A DNA stretch of 11,527 bases from positions 1 through 11,527 of the forward strand of contig CAIWKU010000369.1 in assembly GCA_903913355.1 (NCBI GenBank), written 5' to 3'. A program made the translations under genes and the position numbers. Origin of the DNA: an uncultured Bacteroidota bacterium. Lineage in GTDB: Bacteria > Bacteroidota > Bacteroidia > Chitinophagales > Chitinophagaceae. Below are positions 1 to 7,233 of this stretch, in pieces. Below the pieces are notes generated by a model. The model was not told where the DNA came from, made no database searches, and saw nothing but the letters and a program-made list of their open reading frames with translations. Each line of letters opens with the position of its first letter. Positions within the stretch are counted from its first letter, which is position 1.

Positions 1-189
1 AAAAAACCATTCAACACACTCCAGGGTATATTGATAAACCGTATCGAAAGATCGGGGACCATACGGTGCCCGCGCATTATCGCCCATATAGATATAATCG
101 TAGTGGGGCAACTTCGCTACTATCTCTTTCAGTACGGTTAAGCCGCCATAGCCGCTGTCGAAAACACCAATGGGACAAGTCTTCTTCAT
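1..189 (-). CDS. murI: Glutamate racemase, N-terminal part (3' end outside window)
   Basis: MurI interconverts L- and D-glutamate in the cytoplasm, supplying D-Glu for peptidoglycan stem peptides. The 63 visible codons run without a stop to the left edge and carry the family's N-terminal signature: IGVFDSGYGGLTVL near residues 7-20, including the Asp-Ser pair next to the catalytic centre, and GDNARAPYG near 36-44, matching the usual GD-T/N-AR-PYG motif. Full-length family members have about 260-280 residues, so most of the gene, with the second catalytic cysteine, lies outside. The ATG at 187-189 is the only start that keeps the conserved IGVFDSG segment. It sits only 11 nt beyond the stem of a strong terminator, leaving almost no leader. 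The position after bamA and two skp genes fits an envelope-biogenesis cluster. Confidence 0.93.
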   Translation of the reverse strand, partial: MKKTCPIGVFDSGYGGLTVLKEIVAKLPHYDYIYMGDNARAPYGPRSFDTVYQYTLECVEWFF

Positions 190-192
190 ATC

Positions 193-200
193 CAAAAATA
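193..200 (-). promoter_or_regulatory. Possible -7 promoter element for murI, overlapping the terminator T-tract
   Basis: Read on the minus strand this is TATTTTTG, a full match to the Bacteroidota -7 consensus TAnnTTTG, ending 3 nt before the murI ATG. No TTG-type -33 box lies at the usual spacing, because that stretch is the terminator hairpin. The same bases form the U-tract of that terminator, so the match could be incidental. If it is real, the murI transcript would be leaderless or nearly so. Confidence 0.3.
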
Positions 201-227
201 AGAACCCCATCTTATAGACGGGGTTCT
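193..227 (-). terminator. Rho-independent terminator after the bamA-skp-skp genes
   Basis: On the minus strand a 12-bp stem (AGAACCCCGTCT with AGATGGGGTTCT, one G-U wobble) encloses a 3-nt loop and is followed by TATTTTTGG. In plus coordinates the arms are 201-212 and 216-227. The GC-rich core and U-rich trailer make it the best terminator in the window. It lies 37 bp past the stop codon of the upstream skp-like gene and should end the bamA-skp transcript, setting murI apart as a separate unit or one reached by read-through. Confidence 0.8.
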
Positions 228-263
228 CGGTAATAATTTTTATTGGAACTATTTAAATAGCTA

Positions 264-878
264 CTATCCTTTTGGTTTTGTAGCAGCTGGTTTAGTTGCT
301 GCAGGTGCGCCACCGGTTGCTGCTCTCCAGGCTTCTTCATAATCCTTTGGAAGGGTTAGTTTCAGCTTTAGGGCTACCCGAATACTGAGGTTATCGAGTA
401 ATGGGGGCTGTAGGTAAGGAGTAAGTGCATCGGCTTTCAGAACCATGGTATATTTTTGTTCTGCTACCACCTGGTTTAATGCTTCTACTATTTTCGAACG
501 GAAGGGTAATAAAAGCTGACCTTGTTTCTCATCCAACAACTGCTGTGAATACTGCTGCCAGTAAATTAATTTCTGCTTTAAACGGTTCAGATCAGAGATT
601 GCCATTTCACGGGCTTTCGGTGCTAATCCGGCAGAATCTTTTTTGAAAAGACTGTCCTGGCGCTGATAATCTTTATAGGTATAATCATACTCAACCTGCA
701 AAGAATCTTTTTGATAAGAGTCCAGCAAAGGTGAAATTTTATCGATACCTGGCATTAATGCTAATACGAACTGATCGTCAAAATAGCCGATTTTAAGGGG
801 GGCTTGTTGTGCATTTGTATTGTTAGAAAACAAAACGCTTGCTGAAAGAGCCAAACACACAAATAGTAATTTCTTCAT
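264..878 (-). CDS. OmpH/Skp-family periplasmic chaperone, divergent second copy
   Basis: This 204-residue exported protein is the second of two tandem OmpH/Skp homologues downstream of bamA. Residues 1-23 form a signal peptide ending NTNA before QQA. The mature start KIGYFD at about 29-34 matches the OmpH opening (x-I-x-Y-x-D). Residues of about 50-130 are Lys/Gln/Leu-rich and probably form the long helical arms of the Skp fold, followed by the returning segment YTMVLKADAL at about 143-152. Skp-type proteins hold unfolded outer-membrane proteins in the periplasm on the way to the BAM complex. The protein is longer than usual (about 160-175) because of a low-complexity tail with PAATK twice, ending in a basic KPKG. 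The C-terminal half is much less canonical than in the neighbouring copy, so its client or role may differ. It starts 31 bp after the neighbouring copy's stop and is followed by a terminator. Confidence 0.82.
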   Translation of the reverse strand: MKKLLFVCLALSASVLFSNNTNAQQAPLKIGYFDDQFVLALMPGIDKISPLLDSYQKDSLQVEYDYTYKDYQRQDSLFKKDSAGLAPKAREMAISDLNRLKQKLIYWQQYSQQLLDEKQGQLLLPFRSKIVEALNQVVAEQKYTMVLKADALTPYLQPPLLDNLSIRVALKLKLTLPKDYEEAWRAATGGAPAATKPAATKPKG

Positions 879-909
879 TGTTGTGAATTTATAATTGATT
901 TGGTTTGCA

Positions 910-1428
910 CTAATTTTTGATACCCATTTCCTTCAGTATCTCATCACTCTTATCCAACTTTGGGTCGGCAAATATAACGGTAATTCCTTCACTTTTATCC
1001 AGTACAAAATCGTAGGCTTTTGCCACAGCAATTTTTTGTATGGCATTGTACACTTTGTCCTGTATCGGTTTTACCAATCTCTGACGCTCTTTAAAAAGGT
1101 CCCCTTCATAGCCAAAACGCCTTTTTTGCAGATCGCGGACCTCCTTCTCTTTCTGAAACAGTTCGTCTTCCCTTTTCTTCTTCAACTCGTCGGTAAGCAT
1201 AAACTGTTCTGCCTCGTAGTTCTTATACATTTTATCGAGGGTAGCCTGTTTGTCGTCAATTTCTTTCTGCCACTGTTCTCCTATCTGTTGCAGTTTTTTA
1301 TCTGCATCCTTGTATTCGGGTATTTTATTTAAAATATACTTAGTATCTATTACCGCATACCGCTGTTGTGCCTGGCTGGTTATTACACTTACAGAAAACG
1401 CTATACAGAGAAACAGGACTTTTTTCAT
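910..1428 (-). CDS. OmpH/Skp-family periplasmic chaperone, canonical copy
   Basis: A 172-residue protein of typical Skp length. Residues 1-20 are a signal peptide (hydrophobic core FLCIAFSVSVI, cleavage near SQA-Q). The mature chain opens RYAVIDTKYILNKIPEY, matching the OmpH domain start. A charged, Lys/Glu/Gln-rich coiled-coil stretch covers about 40-125, and the closing block YDFVLDKSEGITVIFADP at about 139-156 is the family's returning beta segment. It probably binds unfolded beta-barrel proteins in the periplasm and hands them to BamA, whose gene ends 36 bp upstream. No promoter or terminator is evident between bamA and this gene, so co-transcription is likely. In this phylum such genes are often called ompH or skp; the fold assignment is firm, the exact client range is not shown. 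Confidence 0.9.
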   Translation of the reverse strand: MKKVLFLCIAFSVSVITSQAQQRYAVIDTKYILNKIPEYKDADKKLQQIGEQWQKEIDDKQATLDKMYKNYEAEQFMLTDELKKKREDELFQKEKEVRDLQKRRFGYEGDLFKERQRLVKPIQDKVYNAIQKIAVAKAYDFVLDKSEGITVIFADPKLDKSDEILKEMGIKN

Positions 1429-1464
1429 ATAAAATAATTTAACCCTAAGATACCTATTATCACA

Positions 1465-4212
1465 CTATTCTGGTTCAAAGCCCAGCATGAATGTAAATCT
1501 TGTTGCATCTTTAAACGGTGTTCCCGGCGTTAATCTGTCTAAGCCCAATCCATAATCGAATCCAAGCAAGCCAAACATAGGCAGGAAGAAGCGCATACCT
1601 AAACCAACCGAGCGACGCAACTGGAATGGATTGTAATTCTTAAGATCGAACCATCCATTGGCTGCCTCATAGAATGCCAGTCCATAAATGGTACTGCTAG
1701 GATTCAGGCTAAGCGGATACCGCATTTCCATTGTGTACTTGTTGAAAATAGTAAAGTACTGTGTGGCATACTGTTTATCCGGGTTAATGGTCACATTTGA
1801 ATTATCATACACAGGATATCCTCTTTGTGAAATGATATCATATCCCAATAAAGCAAACTGGTTACTCAATCCAGCATCGCCTACCTGGAACCTTTCAAAA
1901 GGTGATATTTTCAGGTTCGGATTAAACCTACCAACATAACCAAACTTAGCAGCCAGTTTTAATACAAACTGTTTGTTATGATCTTCTCCGGTTCCCTTGG
2001 TTAATGGAATATACCATTCACCATTCATTCTCCATTTATGGTATTCCAGAAATTTATATGGGTTGGCTTCAGTTGACAGATTTGGATCAGGGAATATCAG
2101 TGAATACGGCGGCGTTACCTGTAAACTCAACAGGAAGTTAGAACCCGAACTAGGAAATGTAGGCTGGTTGATAGATGATCTTTGCAATGCTACGCGGAAG
2201 TTCAGGTTGTTTACAATACCATTGGTAAATCCGGGCAAATTGGTCGGATCAATCGCGTAATTACTCAATGTATATCGGGTATAGTTTACCCCCATGGTCA
2301 ATGAAAAATAATCATCAGGCCATTTTAATTGTTTGGCAATACTTACTGTAGCACCGGTAGTTGAAATATATCTTGAATCAGCTACGTTTGAATTATACAG
2401 GCCGGTAGTGGGATCAATGGTTTGACCGTATTTGGTATTATAAATACTAACGGTTAGCGCATTTCGTTTTTTACCTCCCAACCAGGGTTCTGTAAATGAG
2501 AAGTTATAAGAACGGAAGGCCTTACCATTACTTTGTACACGAAGACTCAGCTTCTGTCCGTCTCCCATCGGTAAGGGATCCCAAGCCGATTTTTTCCAGA
2601 TATTCCGGATTGAAAAGTTGTTGAAAGAAACCCCCAGTGTTCCGGTTAATCCAATTACCCCTCCCCATCCTGCACTTAATTCCAGCTGATCGCTCGATTT
2701 CTCTTCCACGCCGTAATTGATATCCACAGTACCATCTTCCGGATTAGGAACCGGATCTATCTTGATTTTCTCCTGGTTAAAATAATTCAAATTGGCAATC
2801 TCACGCTGTGAACGAACCAGGTCCGTACGACGGAATTTTTCGCCGGGGATGGTTCTCAGTTCTCGGCGTATCACATATTCCTTAGTACGGTCGTTACCTG
2901 TAATCCTTACATTTTTAATGGTAGCCTGTGGCCCTTCTACCAATCTGATCTCATAATCTATGGTATCATTATAAACGGCGGTTTCCACCGGATCTGCCCT
3001 AAAGAAAAGATATCCATCATCCTGGTAAAGTCCACTGATATCACCCCCTTCAGGCCCACCCCCTTTACCCAGTTTCTTATTCAGGAATTCCAGGTTATAG
3101 GTATCGCCTTTATGAATAGCGAGGATAACAGATAAAAGTGAATCCGAATATTTGGTATTTCCTCTCCAGGAAATATTTCCGAAATAATATTTGTGCCCTT
3201 CCACCACTTTAATATCAATATTCAGATCACCTCTTTGGGTATGATAAATTGTATCTTTTTCAATAACCGCATCACGATAACCGAGCGAGTTATAGTAATC
3301 AAGGATATTGTCTTTATCCTCTGTATATTTCTTCTGATCAAATTTGGCGGAAGTGAGTTTGATCCTAACATATGGATCCAATACTTTCTTTGTTTTGCTA
3401 TAAGTAAGAAAACCCTTGTCTTTCAGGTATTGATCGAATGTATAGTTTTTAGGTACTACAATCTTGGCAGAGTCGTATACAGGGAAAAGGGTTAACCTTG
3501 ATTTTTCATGCGTATCCTTGAATTGTTTTTTCAGTTTCGCATCATCAATGGTATTACCCCCAAAATTGATATTGCTGATTTTTACTTTTGGGCCTTTATC
3601 AATGAAAAAGTCCAATGCCAGCATGTTGTCGATAGCCGTATCTTTTCTTTCTACGATTTTAATCCTTGAATCGCGATAGCCTTTTTCTTCATAGTACCGT
3701 TTAATCGCTTCTACTGCAGTAATTTTCATGTTCTCAGTAACCACGTGATTAGGTACCAATCCGGTTTTCCCTGCCAGATCCTCGCTTTCTCCTTTTCGAA
3801 TACCCTTGAAATAGAATTTGGATAACCGGGCTCTTTCGGTAACCGCTATTTCGATCTCTATATTTTTACCGGTTAATTTGGTGATATAGATTTCTACATT
3901 ACTGAAATAATTCTGGCCCCAAAGTTTGGTAATGGCTTTTGAAAAATTATCGCCACCGGGAATGGTTACTTCATCGCCTATTGTGAGGTTTGAAATTGAG
4001 ATCAGGAGGTTTTCATCAAAAAAGCGGTTGCCAATGACTTTAATACCCGAAATCTTATATTTTTTGGGCGTTTTTTGATTGAAAATATTGATAAGATCGG
4101 CATCAATATTGGTAATTGTTGTATCAGAACCTGTTGTTTGTTGTGATCGGACCGGGACACTCACGAGCGATATTACAAAAGCCAACAATAAAAATTTATA
4201 CACTTTCTGCAT
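1465..4212 (-). CDS. bamA: Outer-membrane protein assembly factor BamA
   Basis: BamA is the Omp85-type core of the machine that inserts beta-barrel proteins into the outer membrane. With the ATG at 4210-4212 the protein has 915 residues and a clear signal peptide at 1-24 (MQKVYK, hydrophobic core, then SVPVRSQ). The open frame extends 19 codons further to a TTG at 4269, with another ATG at 4257, but that extension (MCAARSIRHITNRKR) precedes the signal peptide and is unlikely to be translated. Five POTRA-like repeats follow at about 52-129, 130-212, 213-343, 344-432 and 432-505. The third carries an insertion of about 50 residues, which I recall as usual in Bacteroidota. A barrel of about 16 strands fills 508-915. 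The loop-6 RGF/RGY motif is present as QRGYP (RGY at 797-799), and the closing strands include GLGMRFFLPMFGLLGFDYG. The chain ends RFTFMLGFEPE, so the last aromatic is four residues from the end. The uppS stop lies 149 bp upstream. Confidence 0.96.
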   Translation of the reverse strand: MQKVYKFLLLAFVISLVSVPVRSQQTTGSDTTITNIDADLINIFNQKTPKKYKISGIKVIGNRFFDENLLISISNLTIGDEVTIPGGDNFSKAITKLWGQNYFSNVEIYITKLTGKNIEIEIAVTERARLSKFYFKGIRKGESEDLAGKTGLVPNHVVTENMKITAVEAIKRYYEEKGYRDSRIKIVERKDTAIDNMLALDFFIDKGPKVKISNINFGGNTIDDAKLKKQFKDTHEKSRLTLFPVYDSAKIVVPKNYTFDQYLKDKGFLTYSKTKKVLDPYVRIKLTSAKFDQKKYTEDKDNILDYYNSLGYRDAVIEKDTIYHTQRGDLNIDIKVVEGHKYYFGNISWRGNTKYSDSLLSVILAIHKGDTYNLEFLNKKLGKGGGPEGGDISGLYQDDGYLFFRADPVETAVYNDTIDYEIRLVEGPQATIKNVRITGNDRTKEYVIRRELRTIPGEKFRRTDLVRSQREIANLNYFNQEKIKIDPVPNPEDGTVDINYGVEEKSSDQLELSAGWGGVIGLTGTLGVSFNNFSIRNIWKKSAWDPLPMGDGQKLSLRVQSNGKAFRSYNFSFTEPWLGGKKRNALTVSIYNTKYGQTIDPTTGLYNSNVADSRYISTTGATVSIAKQLKWPDDYFSLTMGVNYTRYTLSNYAIDPTNLPGFTNGIVNNLNFRVALQRSSINQPTFPSSGSNFLLSLQVTPPYSLIFPDPNLSTEANPYKFLEYHKWRMNGEWYIPLTKGTGEDHNKQFVLKLAAKFGYVGRFNPNLKISPFERFQVGDAGLSNQFALLGYDIISQRGYPVYDNSNVTINPDKQYATQYFTIFNKYTMEMRYPLSLNPSSTIYGLAFYEAANGWFDLKNYNPFQLRRSVGLGMRFFLPMFGLLGFDYGLGLDRLTPGTPFKDATRFTFMLGFEPE

Positions 4213-4361
4213 CCGTTTTCGGTTTGTTATGTGTCTGATCGACCGTGCAGCACACATATCTATCAGCAATTGGTTCAGGGTTTTAGGCGGGGCAAATTAA
4301 CGGGAATAATGAAAAGTGTTTGTTAAATCACCCATTGTATCAAAAGGGAGGGGTTAAATAG

Positions 4362-5126
4362 CTATGCCAATTGCGTTTCCTCCTGTATTTGTTGACCCGT
4401 TTTGCCAAATCTCCGTTCCCGGGCCTGGAAGTCAATAATGGCTTCATACAGGTTTTCTTTCCGGAAATCGGGCCAGCGGGTGTTTGTAAAATATAATTCT
4501 GCGTAGGCAAGCTGGTATAATAGAAAATTACTGATCCGGTATTCACCACTGGTACGTATCATTAGCTCAGGATCAGGAAACTGACTGGTGGTCAGGTATT
4601 TTTCCAGTGTTTCATGGTTAATGGTAGTTGGGTCTATTTTACCCGACTGTACATCCAGACCAATATTTTTTACGGCATTTACCAACTCCCATCGACTGCT
4701 GTAACTCAATGCCATCACAAGGTTCAGCCCGGTATTCTGACTGGTCATTTCCAGGGCTTCCTGCAGTTCATCCTGTGCAAATTTTGGCAACATATTCATA
4801 TCGCCGATCACATGTAACCGAATATTGTTCTTATTCAGCGTGGGCACTTCTTTCCGGATGGTATCTACCAGCAATGCCATCAATCCTTCTACTTCCTGCT
4901 GTGGCCTGTCCCAATTTTCAGTACTAAATGCATAGAGCGTAAGATAATGGATCCCCAGCTCTGCACAGCCCTCCACAATATTCCGCACACTTTCTACGCC
5001 ATGATAATGGCCATACAGACGATCCTGGCCCTTTTCCTGGGCCCAGCGTCCATTTCCGTCCATAATAATGGCAATATGTTGCGGTAATCTTTCTTTATCA
5101 ATACCCGCAATCAGCACTTCCTGCAT
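4362..5126 (-). CDS. uppS: Undecaprenyl diphosphate synthase (cis-prenyltransferase)
   Basis: UppS condenses eight isopentenyl diphosphates onto farnesyl diphosphate with cis geometry. This gives undecaprenyl diphosphate, the carrier for peptidoglycan and O-antigen precursors. The 254 residues match the family's usual length. Visible motifs are HIAIIMDGNGRWA at 17-29 with the catalytic Asp23, LTLYAFSTENW at 62-72, LSYSSRWE at 140-147, and the diphosphate-binding block RTSGEYRISNFLLYQ at 191-205, followed by YAELYF. The position usually Trp before Gln in that block is Tyr here, a mild change. The ATG at 5124-5126 lies six residues before the DKERLP approach to the first motif and is 22 nt downstream of a good -7 element. 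The C-terminal RERRFGKTG is typical. Confidence 0.97.
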   Translation of the reverse strand: MQEVLIAGIDKERLPQHIAIIMDGNGRWAQEKGQDRLYGHYHGVESVRNIVEGCAELGIHYLTLYAFSTENWDRPQQEVEGLMALLVDTIRKEVPTLNKNNIRLHVIGDMNMLPKFAQDELQEALEMTSQNTGLNLVMALSYSSRWELVNAVKNIGLDVQSGKIDPTTINHETLEKYLTTSQFPDPELMIRTSGEYRISNFLLYQLAYAELYFTNTRWPDFRKENLYEAIIDFQARERRFGKTGQQIQEETQLA

Positions 5127-5148
5127 AGTTGTACCTTCTGTTAGGGTG

Positions 5149-5156
5149 CAAATTTA
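5149..5156 (-). promoter_or_regulatory. -7 promoter element upstream of uppS
   Basis: On the minus strand this reads TAAATTTG followed by CA, a full match to the Bacteroidota -7 consensus TAnnTTTG. It lies 22 nt before the uppS ATG, giving a short leader. The expected -33 TTG is not clear; the closest T-rich stretch is GTTTA, only 14 nt upstream. It suggests that uppS, and perhaps bamA and the skp genes, can be transcribed independently of the PorG-like gene. Confidence 0.5.
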
Positions 5157-5203
5157 GCAAAATCGGGGGTTAAACGGCTTTTAATTACAGAAATCTGGAC
5201 TTG

Positions 5204-5226
5204 ATTACCCTGTAAACTGGGGTAAT
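5204..5226 (-). repeat. Inverted repeat (hairpin) just past the PorG-like gene
   Basis: ATTACCC and GGGTAAT form a perfect 7-bp stem around a 9-nt loop, beginning 6 bp past the stop codon of the PorG-like gene. On the minus strand it lacks a downstream U-tract (CAAGTCCAG follows), so it is a weak terminator or a 3'-end stabilising hairpin. On the plus strand it is followed by TTTTGGTTATTTT, but no plus-strand gene needs a terminator here. Confidence 0.4.
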
Positions 5227-5231
5227 TTTGG

Positions 5232-6086
5232 TTATTTTCCGGGTGTGGGAGGGCAATGATAGGTTTGGAGGTTAAAAGATATCCCTATTTTAAAGCTGGC
5301 AAATGCATCTTTCTGTGGACCATTACCCCTTTGCCTGCCTTTGATACCAACCGATGGTCCTAATTCATAGCTTCTGTCCTGGAGTAAGAATGCGGGTGAG
5401 GGCGATCCGTCAGGTAAGGTAGGAAAAGCATCCGGCGCATAATTGCCACTTACATCATCTATATAATCGGTTGATGTAAAGCGATACGTAACTTCCGCAA
5501 ATACATTCATGTGTTCATTCAATGCATATTTCATGCCTACGGTAAATGGTACCGACATGGCAACAGGGCCGTAGGGATGGAGGTTGGGATATAATGGACT
5601 GCCCTGACCTTCGGTGCCCAGAGGCCGTAAATAATATTTTACACCGTTCAGATAAGCATAGGGATCATAGGAAAATACACCGACTCCCAAGCCCAGATAA
5701 GGCGTAAACTCGTATCCATCAAAGCCAGGTCTGAATTCAAAAAAATTGAAAATTCCGGATACACTCAATTCCCATATATTATCATTAAAACTCAGGTTCC
5801 GGGCCACCTGAACAGGGTTACTGCTGTATTTATCCGCGTATCCGAGCATAGAAAAATCGCCTGATAAACGTATTCCTATATAATTGGAAAGTTGTTTTTG
5901 AAAAAAAGCGCCTGCCGCCATTTTGGGTCGGTTAATGGCTGAATTGGGGTTCAGATCCCCAAAATAATGAGCAGCTCCCAGAGAAAGACCCAATTCCCCC
6001 TGGTGCACAAAACTGTTCAACAACTGCGCATTTGCATTGTTCAGACCCATCAGCACAAATGCAATTACCATTACTCTTTTAAACAT
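5232..6086 (-). CDS. PorG-like outer-membrane beta-barrel protein (DUF6089 family)
   Basis: A 284-residue exported protein. Residues 1-20 are a signal peptide (MFKRVMVIAFVLMGLNNANA, cleavage before Q). The mature chain starts with the pattern seen in the DUF6089 family, GELGLSLGAAHYFGDLNP at about 30-47, then alternates aromatic and Gly-rich strands (YIGIRLSGDFSMLGY, YEFTPYLGLGVGVFSYDP, SVPFTVGMKYAL, MNVFAEVTYRFTSTDYIDD). This is consistent with a small 8-stranded barrel in the outer membrane. In Porphyromonas gingivalis the relative PorG is associated with the PorK/PorN ring of the type IX secretion system, and its gene also lies next to uppS and bamA; both statements are from memory of the literature. 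Whether this copy serves secretion is inference from family and synteny. The stop is 105 bp before uppS and the start is 61 bp after nadK. The C-terminus ends YHCPPTPGK with one Cys. Confidence 0.8.
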   Translation of the reverse strand: MFKRVMVIAFVLMGLNNANAQLLNSFVHQGELGLSLGAAHYFGDLNPNSAINRPKMAAGAFFQKQLSNYIGIRLSGDFSMLGYADKYSSNPVQVARNLSFNDNIWELSVSGIFNFFEFRPGFDGYEFTPYLGLGVGVFSYDPYAYLNGVKYYLRPLGTEGQGSPLYPNLHPYGPVAMSVPFTVGMKYALNEHMNVFAEVTYRFTSTDYIDDVSGNYAPDAFPTLPDGSPSPAFLLQDRSYELGPSVGIKGRQRGNGPQKDAFASFKIGISFNLQTYHCPPTPGK

Positions 6087-6147
6087 AGCTATTCTAAAGT
6101 GGGGGCAATGAATTGTAAAATAGCATCAAATTTCAATACCATAAAAG

Positions 6148-7026
6148 TTAATTTCTCTTATCAAGACCCCAGGCAAGCTTGGTTCGCAGTGTAGATAAAA
6201 AACTATTTTCATTGAGCCTGATCAGGCTAACAGTGAATTTTTCTCTTCTTACAGCCAATTGTATGGTCTTGCCAACAATCTCCCTTCTGGCATCAAGTGC
6301 ACAAATAAACTGGTCGGCCCGGCCTTCCACTTCAAATGAAATCACATTCGTATCAGGCACCACGATCGACCGTACATTCAGGTTATGCGGGGCTACGGGT
6401 GTTATCACAAAACTGGATGATTCCGGGAAAAGGATTGGGCCGTTGCAACTCATATTGTATCCGGTAGAACCGGTTGCTGTTGAAACAATCAATCCATCTG
6501 CCCAATAACTGTTCAAAAATTCTCCATTCAGGTAAGTATGCACTTTAATCATAGGAGAAATATCTCTTTTATGGATTGCAAACTCATTCAAACCAAAAGG
6601 GGTCTCTCCAAATAAAGGCTCACTGGAATCAAGGTGAATAAGGGTTCGTTTATCAACCAGGTAAGTCCGGTTAACTAAAGCATCTACGGCACTGGTCAAC
6701 TCTTCTTTACTGATACTGGCTAAAAAACCCAACCTGCCAAAATTGATTCCTAATATGGGAATATTCTTATCCCTTACCAGGGTTACCGCATCCAGCATGG
6801 TTCCATCACCGCCCAAACTGATCAGACAGTCGATATGCTCTTCCAGGTCTTCTGACACTTTAAAGGGAATCAGTTTTTCAAGTATATGCTGGGGTAAATG
6901 AAACTGCTCCAATAATTGATGAAAAATCAGGATCGTAGCATCATATCTGGCCAACTCTTCCAGCAAAACCAATAATGGATTCTCTTGTTCAAAATCAAGC
7001 CCCCTGCTATAGATTGCTACTTTCAT
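6148..7026 (-). CDS. nadK: NAD kinase
   Basis: NadK phosphorylates NAD to NADP in the cytoplasm and is the sole source of NADP in most bacteria. The 292 residues match the ATP-NAD kinase family. The phosphate-binding GGDGT lies at 72-76 with the catalytic Asp74, followed by GINFGRLGFLA at 93-103, the NE pair of GLNEFAIHK at 147-148, and the glycine-rich signature DGLIVSTATGSTGYNMSCNG at 177-196. The block VAPHNLNVRSIVVPD at 211-225 is also typical. The ATG at 7024-7026 gives the normal MKVAIYSRG opening. It follows a 224-bp non-coding gap containing a perfect 8-bp inverted repeat, so it likely begins its own transcript. The PorG-like gene starts 61 bp after its stop. Confidence 0.97.
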   Translation of the reverse strand: MKVAIYSRGLDFEQENPLLVLLEELARYDATILIFHQLLEQFHLPQHILEKLIPFKVSEDLEEHIDCLISLGGDGTMLDAVTLVRDKNIPILGINFGRLGFLASISKEELTSAVDALVNRTYLVDKRTLIHLDSSEPLFGETPFGLNEFAIHKRDISPMIKVHTYLNGEFLNSYWADGLIVSTATGSTGYNMSCNGPILFPESSSFVITPVAPHNLNVRSIVVPDTNVISFEVEGRADQFICALDARREIVGKTIQLAVRREKFTVSLIRLNENSFLSTLRTKLAWGLDKRN

Positions 7027-7070
7027 TATTTACCTGTTTATTACTACGCTTAATTAAACGTTTTACATCT

Positions 7071-7093
7071 GTAACTTCTTTAAATGAAGTTAC
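7071..7093. repeat. Perfect inverted repeat upstream of nadK (possible operator or leader hairpin)
   Basis: GTAACTTC and GAAGTTAC form perfect 8-bp arms (7071-7078, 7086-7093) around a 7-nt AT-rich spacer, ending 44 bp before the nadK start. There is no T-run on either side, so it is not a simple terminator. The symmetry fits a dimeric regulator's operator or a leader stem-loop. The pentamer GTAAC or its complement occurs five times in this 224-bp gap: four times in the two inverted repeats and once alone at 7213-7217. The rest of the gap (7027-7250) shows no open frame or RNA gene that I can recognise. Confidence 0.45.
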
Positions 7094-7233
7094 TTAGCTA
7101 TGAATTCCTGTATGTAAATATAAGTCATCCGTATGGGGAAAAAGATACCTCTAAGAGAATAATTGTTGCAGAAAGAAAACTGAGGTAATAACGAAGTGTA
7201 ATCAATAATCCCGTAACATATCACTCGAAATAG

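Noticed and set aside
895..1332. 145-codon plus-strand open frame opposite the canonical skp gene
   Set aside because: It lies entirely antisense to a gene with a clear signal peptide and OmpH domain; its Phe/Leu-rich sequence is the reverse shadow of Lys/Glu-rich codons and shows no family features.
3193..3495. 100-codon plus-strand open frame inside bamA
   Set aside because: Fully antisense to the POTRA region of BamA, with no initiation signal or recognisable domain.
4340..4549. 69-codon minus-strand open frame overlapping the end of uppS
   Set aside because: Out of frame with uppS, which accounts for the same bases with full family conservation; no independent start signal.
7048..7060. 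AT-rich near-palindrome GCTTAATTAAACG upstream of nadK
   Set aside because: Low-complexity TTAATTAA symmetry is common in AT-rich intergenic DNA; no further support.
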